The position numbers and the translations under genes were made by a program. A stretch of 64,000 nt of DNA from Arenicella sp047625975. GTDB lineage: Bacteria > Pseudomonadota > Gammaproteobacteria > Arenicellales > Arenicellaceae. This document shows, one piece after another, positions 55,236 to 63,618 of the stretch (positions within the stretch are counted from its first letter, which is position 1; each line of letters opens with the position of its first letter). The notes below the pieces were generated by a model. The model was not told where the DNA came from. It saw only the letters and a program-made list of their open reading frames with translations, and searched no databases. The stretch lies in contig JBLHRL010000010.1 of assembly GCA_047625975.1 (NCBI GenBank), positions 3,159 to 67,158 on the forward strand, given 5' to 3'.

Positions 55236-58200
55236 TTAGAACTTAAACTCAATACCAATACGTGCTTGCCATACAGAGAATTCATCCAAAGTATCAGTGG
55301 TATTAGCACCTCTGAAGTTCTGATAGACAAACTGCCCTGCTTCGTTAACGCTCGATTCTACCACTTGCTCGCTTACGAATGGTGCATCATATTGAGCGCC
55401 CCATTCGTTGCTAAGCATGTTAAGAACGTTGTTGATCTTCAAGAAGATTTTTGGCTTAACGCCTCCAATCATCGGTAAATCTTGGTCGATACGTAAGTCA
55501 ACACGCGCACTTGAGCGGGCATTCTCGGCGTTACGGCTTACGAATTGACCACGTGCCAAGCTACGGCTAGAAATCAGCTCATCAAAGCCTTGACGATCAA
55601 ACCCATCAGCGTAAACAACGGCACCATCGCCAGCTGTGGGTACATATAACAACTGTCGTGAGCCGCGATTATTATCTTCTAGGCCAGTATTACTCATGGA
55701 TAAGCTAGTTCCTTGGCCATTTTTGTAGACACCATAGACCGAGAAGCGAGTCATCAAATCGCTAATGAAGTTACGCTCATAACCTAAGCGGAAGGTCACG
55801 CGGTGAGGCGTGTTGTACTCACTAATGCCAGCCGTTAGATTGTTGGGGTCGTTAGATGCAACGTTATTGAAGTTAGAGAAAGCAACCGATGAGTTCATGC
55901 CGCTGATATCTTCTGCATCAGAGAAGGCATAGCCCAAGTTGGCGCTTAAGCCGTTTTCAAATTGCTTAGCTAAACCAAATGACAATACTAGCGAGTCAGC
56001 ATCTTCATCAGAGTTAGTTAACATGTAATTGTCGCCACCAACAACTGAACTCAAGATTGGTGAACCGGCCGCTGTGCGGCCAATTTCACGCTGAGACAAG
56101 TCTACATAGATAGCAGAGTCGCGTTGCTTCGAGTAAAGAAGGTCGGCTTCTAAGGTGTAGTCGTTTTTCAACTCAATCGTCGCACCTAAAGCAATTTTAA
56201 TTTCACTAGGTTGCTCGTAGTTCGGGTCAATTAGAGACAGGCGAGTAGTCGCGGCATCTTCAGGAGTCGTCGCGGTTACTGCATCTACTAATGCTTGAGG
56301 AACATCAAAACCCGGACGGCCAGCGCCAGTAAGCTGAAGCTCAAACAATGATTGGTCGAACGACTGACGTTGTTGTACGTTAGTGATACCGTCATTGCTG
56401 TAGGAGTTAGAAATCCAAACGTTAGGGTTGCCACCGGAGAAGACACCCACACCACCACGAACACGGGTAGTATCGTTAGCATCCCAAGTGAAACCAATAC
56501 GCGGCTGAAGAATGTCTACACCGTCAATATTGGCATCGTTGCGGATACCGTTTTCAGCGGTAAACGCCGCATTAAATACAGGGCGATCATCACTACTAAA
56601 ACGCTCATAGCGTAAGCCACCAACAATCGTTAGGTCTAGGTCGTCGAAGAAATACTCATTTTGAAGAAACAATGTTTCTTGGGTGATTGTGTAGTTCGCT
56701 GCTGCATCGTTAGCATCGTTTGTTACACCGCCGCTGCCGTAGTAAATTCGGTTAGGAAGGCCGAGCTCGAATTTATCGATACCACTCAAACCACCAAAAC
56801 CAGAATCGTCGAAGAAATCTAATTCGCCACCACTTGAGTGCTGTACGAACAGGTTGAAAAGGTCTAACTCGTCGCGTTCAAAACCACCGGTAATTACATT
56901 ATTACCAACAAGGTATTGTAGGTTGAATTTGATCAAGCTCGACTCATAATTCAACGCATTTGCTTGACGTGAATCATCGGCACCAAGATAAACAGTGTCA
57001 CGATTAATGCTAATTTGGAAGTCACCAAATTCGTTGTCGCCAACCGTTTTTTGAATCGCTGTGTTTTCTTGACGGCCTAAAAATAACTCAGAAGACAAGT
57101 TGTCTGTCCACTGTGAGTTTAAACGTATGATCGATGTCGTTAAGTCACTACCACGATTGTAAAAGTGGTTAGCGAATTCAAATTCGTCGTCGTCGCCGTC
57201 TGAATTGACGATTGCACTACCTTCAAAATTATTATAGATGAAAGCAGCACGGTGATTATCATTGATGTCCCAATCGATGCGAGCAATCAAAGCATCACGG
57301 TCGTTCGAGTTTTGCTGCGGTTGACCGCCTGGGTCATAGCCGTAAACGTTGTTAGCAATATCAACGATACGGTTAAAGTCAGCTTGACTCAGAAAGTCAC
57401 GCTCGTCACCGTTGCCTGAGCCATTAAAGCCAGCGGCGGTGAAAAGAGGTTGCTCTGATTCTTCGTACGCAAGGAAGAAGAAAAGCTTGTCTTGAATGAT
57501 TGGACCACCCAATGTGAAGCCAATTGTTTCTTCAGTGAAGTCACTATTATCTACGCCAACTCGCTCACCCTTGAACTCATAGCTATCGCCACGAAAGCTT
57601 TCACTTGAGAATTCATAGACAGCATTACCGTAGAATTCGTTGCGACCGCTTTTTGTTACAGCGTTAATTGAACACGCTGAGAAACCACCAGCGGTTACAT
57701 CAAATGGCGCTAGTTCAACAGAAACTTGCTCAAGTGCATCAAATGGAAAAGGTTGACCATTTGATGATGCAAAGCCGTTTGCATTCAAACCGAAGCGATC
57801 GTTTTGTCCAACACCGTCAATTGACAAGCCGTTAAAGCGAGGGTTCTTGCCGCCGCAGTTAACCGCTGAACCGCGGCCTGGGTTATCTAGGTTAATACGA
57901 GGGTCATTACTAAACACGTCTTTGATATCGCGGTTAAAAGCAACCGCTGACTCAAGTACGGCTTGCGAAAATATCGCTGATGGGCCAGACGAAACGTCAG
58001 CCACCATAGCCTTGCCCATAACCACTACTTCTTCAAGCGAGTCATCGGCTACGGCGCCAACATTCTCGATTGTGATTTGGTAAGCGTTACCAAGTGCGAT
58101 GTTGTCGACAAGTGCTGAGTCGACGGTATCTACTGAGATGACAAATGGGCCACCAACTTGTAGGTTCGAAGCGAAGAAAGTACCGCTGCTATTTGAACTT

Positions 58201-58391
58201 ATGCGACGTTGAGAGCCAGTTCGTTGGTCGGTTACAATAACTTCAGCGTTGGCAACCGGGTTGCCGTCGGTGTCGAGTAACTTACCTCGAATTGAGGAGG
58301 TTGTAGATTGTGCTAGTACAGCAACTGAGAAAAGACCCAGCATTAGCATTGTAGTGGCTTTTAGCAAGCCATGAGCGAAGGTTCGCGGCAT
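55236..58391 (-). CDS. Oar-like TonB-dependent receptor with carboxypeptidase-regulatory domain
   Basis: A 1051-aa protein when started at the ATG at 58391 (preceded by GGGGGT). The open frame extends 54 codons further upstream but without signal-peptide character. The leader ends at LFSVAVLAQ, then a carboxypeptidase-regulatory-like domain (SSIRGKLLDTDGNPVANAEVIVTD), a plug with SLEEVVVMGKA and FNRDIKDVFSNDPRINLDN, and a large barrel ending FEFKF. This is the Oar/OmpA-related receptor form of Myxococcus, Alteromonas and relatives, associated with peptide, protein or complex substrate uptake. Divergent is a nucleoside transporter; a candidate operator lies between them. Confidence 0.9.
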   Translation of the reverse strand: MPRTFAHGLLKATTMLMLGLFSVAVLAQSTTSSIRGKLLDTDGNPVANAEVIVTDQRTGSQRRISSNSSGTFFASNLQVGGPFVISVDTVDSALVDNIALGNAYQITIENVGAVADDSLEEVVVMGKAMVADVSSGPSAIFSQAVLESAVAFNRDIKDVFSNDPRINLDNPGRGSAVNCGGKNPRFNGLSIDGVGQNDRFGLNANGFASSNGQPFPFDALEQVSVELAPFDVTAGGFSACSINAVTKSGRNEFYGNAVYEFSSESFRGDSYEFKGERVGVDNSDFTEETIGFTLGGPIIQDKLFFFLAYEESEQPLFTAAGFNGSGNGDERDFLSQADFNRIVDIANNVYGYDPGGQPQQNSNDRDALIARIDWDINDNHRAAFIYNNFEGSAIVNSDGDDDEFEFANHFYNRGSDLTTSIIRLNSQWTDNLSSELFLGRQENTAIQKTVGDNEFGDFQISINRDTVYLGADDSRQANALNYESSLIKFNLQYLVGNNVITGGFERDELDLFNLFVQHSSGGELDFFDDSGFGGLSGIDKFELGLPNRIYYGSGGVTNDANDAAANYTITQETLFLQNEYFFDDLDLTIVGGLRYERFSSDDRPVFNAAFTAENGIRNDANIDGVDILQPRIGFTWDANDTTRVRGGVGVFSGGNPNVWISNSYSNDGITNVQQRQSFDQSLFELQLTGAGRPGFDVPQALVDAVTATTPEDAATTRLSLIDPNYEQPSEIKIALGATIELKNDYTLEADLLYSKQRDSAIYVDLSQREIGRTAAGSPILSSVVGGDNYMLTNSDEDADSLVLSFGLAKQFENGLSANLGYAFSDAEDISGMNSSVAFSNFNNVASNDPNNLTAGISEYNTPHRVTFRLGYERNFISDLMTRFSVYGVYKNGQGTSLSMSNTGLEDNNRGSRQLLYVPTAGDGAVVYADGFDRQGFDELISSRSLARGQFVSRNAENARSSARVDLRIDQDLPMIGGVKPKIFLKINNVLNMLSNEWGAQYDAPFVSEQVVESSVNEAGQFVYQNFRGANTTDTLDEFSVWQARIGIEFKF

Positions 58392-58698
58392 GGTGTTATA
58401 CCCCCGGACGATAAGTCCGATTCTGCGATTAGTATTAAAAAGCTCGGTAATTACGGCCGAACATGGATATTTATTAACGTGGGCGTTAATTGTATGTTTT
58501 ATACAACGAGAGTGTTGCAAAAGTGTGACAGTTCGTCCATGAATAAAGTGCAATTCTTGGTGTTTTTTTCAAAATAGTGAGGGCGCTTGTGGGATTTCGA
58601 CCAGGCGAGACTACTTTATGGATGGTTTAATGCTTGTTCGTTTTGTTAAGAACCAGTAAAGTCATGTTCGATACAAAATAACCCCGCCGATAGACGTC
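58392..58698. other. Divergent promoter region, Oar-like receptor and NupC
   Basis: These 307 bp carry regulatory sequence for both genes. The notable element is the 18-bp inverted repeat at 58473-58490. No small gene is supported. Confidence 0.55.
58473..58490. promoter_or_regulatory. Perfect inverted repeat, candidate operator
   Basis: ATTAACG and CGTTAAT are perfect 7-bp inverted arms with a 4-nt TGGG spacer. The site is about 82 bp upstream of the Oar-like receptor start and 209 bp before NupC. Symmetric sites of this size usually bind a dimeric regulator; which one is unknown. Confidence 0.5.
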
Positions 58699-59958
58699 AT
58701 GGATTTCCTGCCAAATTTACAAAGTGCGCTCGGTTTGATCGCGTTCCCACTGATCGCGATGCTGTTCTGCAAAGGGCCAAAGCGATTCAATTTTCGCCTT
58801 TGGATCTCAGTGGTCGGTTTACAGATAGTTTTGGCATTGGTATTTTTGAAGGTTCCGTTTTTTCAGGCGATGTTTTCTGGCATGAACCAAGCGGTTTTGG
58901 CTTTACAGGAGGCAACCAACGCAGGCACCAGTTTTGTGTTTGGCTACTTAGGCGGAGGTCAGCTTCCGTTTGAGGAGCTTCAACCTGGCTCTAGCTACAT
59001 CTTAGCGTTTCAGGCGTTCCCGTTAATCATCGTTATCGGGGCGCTAACAGCGCTGCTCTCTCATTGGCGTATTTTACCAATAATTATTGAAGGTTTGGCT
59101 AAAATCTTTACTAAAACATTGAATATTGGTGGAGCGGTTGCCTTGTCTGGCGCAGCGAATATTTTTATAGGGATGGTCGAAGCTCCTTTGTTTATTCGTA
59201 ATAGCATCAAAAAACTAAGCTATTCTGAACTCTTTTTAGTAATGACACTTGGAATGTCTACGGTTGCTGGAACGGTATTAGTGTTGTACTCAACATTTTT
59301 AAACCAAGTAATTGACGATGCAGTTGGGCATATTTTGACGGCATCTATTATGAGTGTACCGGCGGCGGTAATGATTTCGCTAACGATGGTGCCGCAAGAA
59401 GGCGAGCCGACACCATCGGACGCTGAAATTGCCTTTGATTACAGTGGCCCGATGGACGCGATCGCGCAAGGCGCAGTGGGTGCAATGCAGATGATGCTCG
59501 GCATTCTCGCTCTGATCATTACCTTTATTGCGTTAGTCACATTGACCAATTTAGGTCTAGATTTGTTGCCTGATTACAACGGATTGCCGATTTCTCTCGA
59601 GCGTGTGCTTGGTTGGGTGATGGCGCCATTGTGTTGGCTTATGGGTATTCCTTGGGATCAAGCGACCTCGGCGGGTACGCTAATGGGCGTGAAAACGATC
59701 TTTAACGAGTTCTTAGCGTTTATTCAGCAGAGTCAATTACCGGCCGACACCTTAAGCCCACGAAGCGACTTAATCATTAGTTATGCACTCTGCGGTTTCG
59801 CCAACTTTGGTAGCTTAGGTATCCTTATTGGTGGGCTTTCGGCGATGGCGCCAGAGCGCCGCGGTGAGATTACTCGCCTCGGCCTATACAGCATTGTTAG
59901 TGGCACCTTAGCCACCTGTATGACCGCGAGTGTGATCGGCGTTTTAACCCTGGCCTAA
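58699..59958 (+). CDS. Concentrative nucleoside transporter, NupC family
   Basis: A 419-aa membrane protein with the CNT layout. The N-terminal domain has ALGLIAFPLIAMLF; the gate domain has FVFGYLGGG and ILAFQAFPLIIVIGAL. The C-terminal domain has GAANIFIGMVEAPLFIRNSIKKLSYSELFLVMTLGMSTVAGTVL and ends with ALCGFANFGSLGILIGGLSAMAPERR. These are the classic NupC signatures for Na+- or H+-coupled nucleoside uptake across the inner membrane. Divergent from an Oar-like TonB receptor; the pair could move nucleosides across both membranes, which is inference. Confidence 0.92.
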   Translation: MDFLPNLQSALGLIAFPLIAMLFCKGPKRFNFRLWISVVGLQIVLALVFLKVPFFQAMFSGMNQAVLALQEATNAGTSFVFGYLGGGQLPFEELQPGSSYILAFQAFPLIIVIGALTALLSHWRILPIIIEGLAKIFTKTLNIGGAVALSGAANIFIGMVEAPLFIRNSIKKLSYSELFLVMTLGMSTVAGTVLVLYSTFLNQVIDDAVGHILTASIMSVPAAVMISLTMVPQEGEPTPSDAEIAFDYSGPMDAIAQGAVGAMQMMLGILALIITFIALVTLTNLGLDLLPDYNGLPISLERVLGWVMAPLCWLMGIPWDQATSAGTLMGVKTIFNEFLAFIQQSQLPADTLSPRSDLIISYALCGFANFGSLGILIGGLSAMAPERRGEITRLGLYSIVSGTLATCMTASVIGVLTLA

Positions 59959-60018
59959 GTTTTGATTAAAGCGCAAGGTTACTCAGCTTTTTAGTATGCT
60001 TTGCTAGCGACGCTTTGC

Positions 60019-60885
60019 TTACAGGCGTTCGAGGTACTTGAGCAGAGCTTCTGGGTCGTCAGTGATGATGCCATCGACGCCTAACTTTAATAAGCGAGTC
60101 CATTGACGCCGACTGTTCGCGGTCCATGGAATTACAGCTAAGCCGGCCTCTTGTATTTGTTCGACGTCCTTGCGGCCTAACAAAGAGTGGTGTGGCGATA
60201 TAATGTCAGCACCAACCGCTTCAGCGGCTTCTAGCCAATCATCAGGCTTGTCTCTAAATAACGCCGAAAGCGACAGGTTTGGAGCAATCTTATTGGCGGC
60301 CATAAGGGTTGCTGAATCGAATGATTGTAAGGTGACGCGTGACTCTAGGCCATATTGCGCCACTACTTTTACCACCGCTCGAACAAAGTCTTCAGCCGCA
60401 GGTTGCGCGTGCAGTTGGCTTGGATCGCTTTTAGTTTCAATATTAAACGCCACGGTTTTGGCATTTGCGAGGCCTGATGTTGCAACCATTTCAAGCACTT
60501 CTGCCAGTGTTGGAATTTCGGTTCCGGGCACTAAGGTTTGCTTCTCGAACCTAGGGTTTTGTTTGCTACCGCAGTCAAACTGTTTTATTTGTTCAAGTGT
60601 TAACTGGTGAACCCATAGGCCATGTTCGACCTCAGAGCCATCTTTGTACTGGCAAATGATTGGGTTGATTTGTTGGTCATGCACCACCACCACTGTGCCG
60701 TCTTTGCTTACACCCATATCAAATTCGAGGGTGTCAACGCCGAGTTCTAAGGCGTGCTTTAACGCTGGCAATGAGTTCTCAGGCAGCACCGCTCGTGCGC
60801 CGCGATGGCCTTGCACGTCAATGGCATTGGCGTAGATGGGATCAATCATAAATAAGAAACTTAGGGCTAGTAAAAATGCTTTCAT
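60019..60885 (-). CDS. Periplasmic glycerophosphodiester phosphodiesterase
   Basis: A 288-aa protein with signal peptide MKAFLLALSFLFMIDPIYA. The GDPD barrel starts VQGHRGARAVLPENSLPALKHAL with a catalytic His-Arg pair, then DTLEFDMGVSKDGTVVVVHDQQINP (second catalytic histidine and metal ligands), and ends GVDGIITDDPEALLKYL. It splits glycerophosphodiesters into glycerol-3-phosphate and alcohol in the periplasm (GlpQ type). It is convergent with NupC and 58 bp downstream of the alanine/glycine symporter start, possibly in one transcript with it. Confidence 0.9.
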   Translation of the reverse strand: MKAFLLALSFLFMIDPIYANAIDVQGHRGARAVLPENSLPALKHALELGVDTLEFDMGVSKDGTVVVVHDQQINPIICQYKDGSEVEHGLWVHQLTLEQIKQFDCGSKQNPRFEKQTLVPGTEIPTLAEVLEMVATSGLANAKTVAFNIETKSDPSQLHAQPAAEDFVRAVVKVVAQYGLESRVTLQSFDSATLMAANKIAPNLSLSALFRDKPDDWLEAAEAVGADIISPHHSLLGRKDVEQIQEAGLAVIPWTANSRRQWTRLLKLGVDGIITDDPEALLKYLERL

Positions 60886-60943
60886 TAATGCGTAGACTAT
60901 AGTGTATTTTAGAAAACAGTATCATCTTTCGGTGACAACTCGG

Positions 60944-62350
60944 CTAATGCCAAATGCCGTCTTCAGTTTGCCCTTGGATGCGGCAATCGCTTTTCTTAAA
61001 GTTTATTGCTTGGCCAGCCTCACGTTTGGCAAAGTAATCTTGACTAACGGCAACGATGGTCGGTGTTAACAGTACCAGCGCTAAGACGTTGACTAAAGTC
61101 ATTAAGCCGAGTGCCATGTCAGCGGCGCTCCAAACTGTATCTAAACTAGCCCCTGAGCCCCAAAATACCATGGCCAAATAGCCAATGGTATAGGCGCCAT
61201 TGCCCCACTTATTATCGATACCGAAGATCCTCAGATTACTCTGCGCATAGGCGTAATTAGCAACTACGGAGGTAAAGGCAAATAGGGTGATAGCGATTGA
61301 AACGAAGTGCAGCCCAGAGCTGCCAACGTGTTGAGTCATTGCGTCTTGGGTTAAGCGAATGCCGGTCATTTCACCGGCAGTTATATCCCCCGCTAGTAAA
61401 ATAATCACCGCGGTGCAGGTGCACAAAATTATGGTATCAAAGAATACACCAAGCATCTGTATGTAACCTTGAGTTGCCGGGTGGTTTGGGTTTGGTGATG
61501 CGCTCGCAGCGGCATGCGGTGCGCTGCCAGAGCCAGCTTCATTGGAGTAAAGCCCTCGTTGGATTCCGGCTTTTAGTGCTGCGCCTAAAGCCCCAGCGCC
61601 GGCTTCTTGCAGGCCAAAAGCTGAGCTAATAATGTTTAGCACCATTTCAGGCACGGCGGCAATGTTAAAAATGGTGATGCCCAATGCGGTAATAATATAA
61701 GCAACTCCCATAAAAGGAACCACCAACTCAGCGAAGCGGGCTATGGCACGAAGGCCGCCAATAACAATCGCGCCAGCGAGCATGGTGATGACTAAGCCCG
61801 AATACAATGTCGGAATTTGATACGCGTTGTTTAAGGCGTCGGTAATGGTGTTTGCCTGCATGGCGCTAAAAAACAAGCCATAGCCGAGAAACAGGCAGAT
61901 AGAAAACAGTACCGCCAGCCATTTGATGCCGAGGCCTTGTTGAATATAGTAGGCCGGACCTCCTCGGAACTGGCTCTTGCTATCGCGAACCTTATACACT
62001 TGTGCTAATAAGCTTTCAGCGAAACCAGTTGCCATGCCAAGCAGCGCGATAACCCACATCCAGAACACCGCGCCTGCGCCACCAACCGATATAGCCATCG
62101 CAACGCCTGCCAGGTTGCCAGTGCCAACACGGGCCGAAAGGCTAGTGCAGAGTGCCTGAAATGAGCTAATACCTTGCTGATCAGATTTAGTGCTATTGCG
62201 AATTAGACCGAACATATGACCAAAATGCTTGAACTGTACAAGTCCCAGAGAGGCTGAGAACCAGATGCCAGCGGCTACCAATAGAATGATTAGAACACTA
62301 AAGTCGCCCCACAATATATTATTGATAAAGCCAATTATGGTTTCCAGCAT
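60944..62350 (-). CDS. Sodium:alanine/glycine symporter (AGCS family)
   Basis: A 468-aa inner-membrane protein with about 11 segments. Signatures are LCTSLSARVGTGNLAGVAMAISVGGAGAVFWMW (the AGCS consensus), FRGGPAYYIQQGLG, AIARFAELVVPFMGVAYI, GIQRGLYSNEAGSGSAPHAAASA and DTIILCTCTAVIILLAG. It takes up alanine or glycine with sodium, and a sodium gradient fits a marine host. GDPD follows 58 bp downstream and RibH lies upstream. Confidence 0.93.
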   Translation of the reverse strand: MLETIIGFINNILWGDFSVLIILLVAAGIWFSASLGLVQFKHFGHMFGLIRNSTKSDQQGISSFQALCTSLSARVGTGNLAGVAMAISVGGAGAVFWMWVIALLGMATGFAESLLAQVYKVRDSKSQFRGGPAYYIQQGLGIKWLAVLFSICLFLGYGLFFSAMQANTITDALNNAYQIPTLYSGLVITMLAGAIVIGGLRAIARFAELVVPFMGVAYIITALGITIFNIAAVPEMVLNIISSAFGLQEAGAGALGAALKAGIQRGLYSNEAGSGSAPHAAASASPNPNHPATQGYIQMLGVFFDTIILCTCTAVIILLAGDITAGEMTGIRLTQDAMTQHVGSSGLHFVSIAITLFAFTSVVANYAYAQSNLRIFGIDNKWGNGAYTIGYLAMVFWGSGASLDTVWSAADMALGLMTLVNVLALVLLTPTIVAVSQDYFAKREAGQAINFKKSDCRIQGQTEDGIWH

Positions 62351-62557
62351 AAGGATGTTTAGTTTGAGTTAGTCAACCAATGATTGTGAATTGTTCTACT
62401 GAAAATTCAACGTGTTTTAGAACACTATTTTCAATTATGACTCTCGGCTATAGTGTCGACACCAGTCGATAAAAGGTCTCAACTGATTAGTCGTGGGGAA
62501 TGGTTCAGGGCTGGGCACCCCTTTGCCTCAACCCTCACTGTCAAGTGAACCAGTGCC

Positions 62558-63016
62558 CTAGCGGGAGATTGCCTCGAGGCTTGTAATAGTTTGCGCGCAA
62601 GCATTGGCAGCTTCTTTACCTTTTTTGACGAAATGCTCTTTGAAAAATGTTGTATGTTCTTCGCCGGCATGAAAGTGGTGTGGCGTAAGGACGGCTGAAA
62701 ATACGGGTACACCGGTGTCCATTTGGGCGCGCATTAAACCGTTGACTACGGCCGTTGCGACAAAATCATGTCGATAGATACCGCCGTCAACAACCAGACC
62801 GGCCGCTACAATACCGGCATAGTTGCCTGTCTCGGCTAGGGTTTTAACGTGTAAAGGAATTTCATAGGCGCCAGGAAGTTCGAAAAAGTCGATTTCCATT
62901 TCACTTAAACTAGCGAATTCTGTAGCAAAGGCATCTCGCAGACGGTCAACGATATCTCGATGCCAACAAGCTTGAATAAAGGCGATTCGTTTTGAATCTG
63001 AAGAAGGTTTTGTCAT
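62558..63016 (-). CDS. ribH: 6,7-dimethyl-8-ribityllumazine synthase, type II (RibH2-like)
   Basis: A 152-aa enzyme that condenses 5-amino-6-ribitylamino-uracil with dihydroxybutanone phosphate to lumazine, the penultimate step of riboflavin synthesis. ELPGAYEIPLHVKTLA marks the substrate pocket, and GGIYRHDFVATAVVNGLM holds the catalytic histidine. The variant end FSAVLTPHHFHAGEEHTTFF resembles the Brucella/Mesorhizobium RibH2 (decameric type II) rather than E. coli RibH, which reads GVLTTE at that position. It stands alone, not in a ribBDEH operon, and is preceded by an FMN riboswitch, so it is likely induced when flavin is low. Confidence 0.9.
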   Translation of the reverse strand: MTKPSSDSKRIAFIQACWHRDIVDRLRDAFATEFASLSEMEIDFFELPGAYEIPLHVKTLAETGNYAGIVAAGLVVDGGIYRHDFVATAVVNGLMRAQMDTGVPVFSAVLTPHHFHAGEEHTTFFKEHFVKKGKEAANACAQTITSLEAISR

Positions 63017-63109
63017 TGTGTTAACTCAATCTTTATAATAAATTGAGGGCAAACAAGGGGTGATAAAAGAGCTAATGCAACGGCACCAAGCGAAAAAATC
63101 TCCACCTTA

Positions 63110-63270
63110 TTCTCATAACCAGACTATAACTGTCGGCCTTGGAATCTAACCAAGTCTGCTTGTCCTTCTAATAATTTGATTATTAGAAGCGCCCGCGGGC
63201 TACACATCTAACGTCTAAAAAGACGTTTCTGAGATTACCGCCGGTGGGGAATTTCGCCCCGCCCTGAGAA
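63110..63270 (-). ncRNA. FMN riboswitch (RFN element)
   Basis: On the minus strand the closing stem TTCTCA (63270-63265) pairs with TGAGAA (63115-63110). Between them are the conserved RFN blocks GGGCGGGG, then AATTCCCCACCGGCGGTAA, a variable hairpin (AACGTCTTTTTAGACGTT), TGTAGCCCGCGGGCG, a second variable arm (TTCTAATAATC...ATTATTAGAA), and the 3-prime core GACTTGG, GATTCCAAGGCCGACAG, TTATAGTC. The order and sequence match the FMN aptamer. It sits about 94 nt upstream of ribH and probably controls its translation or transcription elongation. The expression platform shows no strong T-run terminator, so translational control is favoured. Confidence 0.95.
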
Positions 63271-63290
63271 CCCCGATAAAAGTATCGGGG
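63271..63290 (-). other. Hairpin abutting the 5-prime end of the riboswitch
   Basis: CCCCGATA and TATCGGGG form a perfect 8-bp stem with a 4-nt loop directly before the aptamer's first stem. It could stack on the aptamer, protect the RNA 5-prime end or end an upstream transcript; there is no T-run to support termination. Confidence 0.55.
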
Positions 63291-63387
63291 TGGCGATTAT
63301 AGTCAAAACTTGCCTGAGTGTATACGGTCTAAATTCCGGCCTCGAACGTGACCTTCAACGCTAATACTAGCGATCTAATAAATTGCT

Positions 63388-63546
63388 ATGAAATCAGGTC
63401 ACGCGCCTGAAATGGCCATGCGGACGCCTTTATGGCATGGCGTAATGTTTGGTTGCTGGGAGCGGGTTGTGTTTGCATTACCTTTAATAGGCGCTGGCGC
63501 TTGGTTTAATTGTGCCGTTAGCCTCTTTAGCCAGCCTGTTCATTAG
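63388..63546 (+). CDS. Possible 52-aa single-span membrane protein
   Basis: The ATG at 63388 opens a frame reading MKSGHAPEMAMRTPLWHG, then a hydrophobic stretch WERVVFALPLIGAGAWF and a short tail ending SQPVH. The residue mix looks protein-like, with one possible membrane helix, but no ribosome binding site is visible and I do not recognise it. It diverges from the ribH leader. Confidence 0.3.
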   Translation: MKSGHAPEMAMRTPLWHGVMFGCWERVVFALPLIGAGAWFNCAVSLFSQPVH

Positions 63547-63594
63547 GTTTGGCACGGTCACAGTATGTCGCCTTCGTAACCGCTAAATCAGGTT

Positions 63595-63618
63595 TGCTTA
63601 ACTCTCTTGAGTTAAGCA
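63595..63618. repeat. Perfect hairpin, 10-bp stem
   Basis: TGCTTAACTC and GAGTTAAGCA are perfect inverted arms around a TCTT loop. No T-run adjoins either side. It could end a transcript from the small ORF at 63388-63546, whose stop is 49 bp upstream, or act as an operator. Confidence 0.5.
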
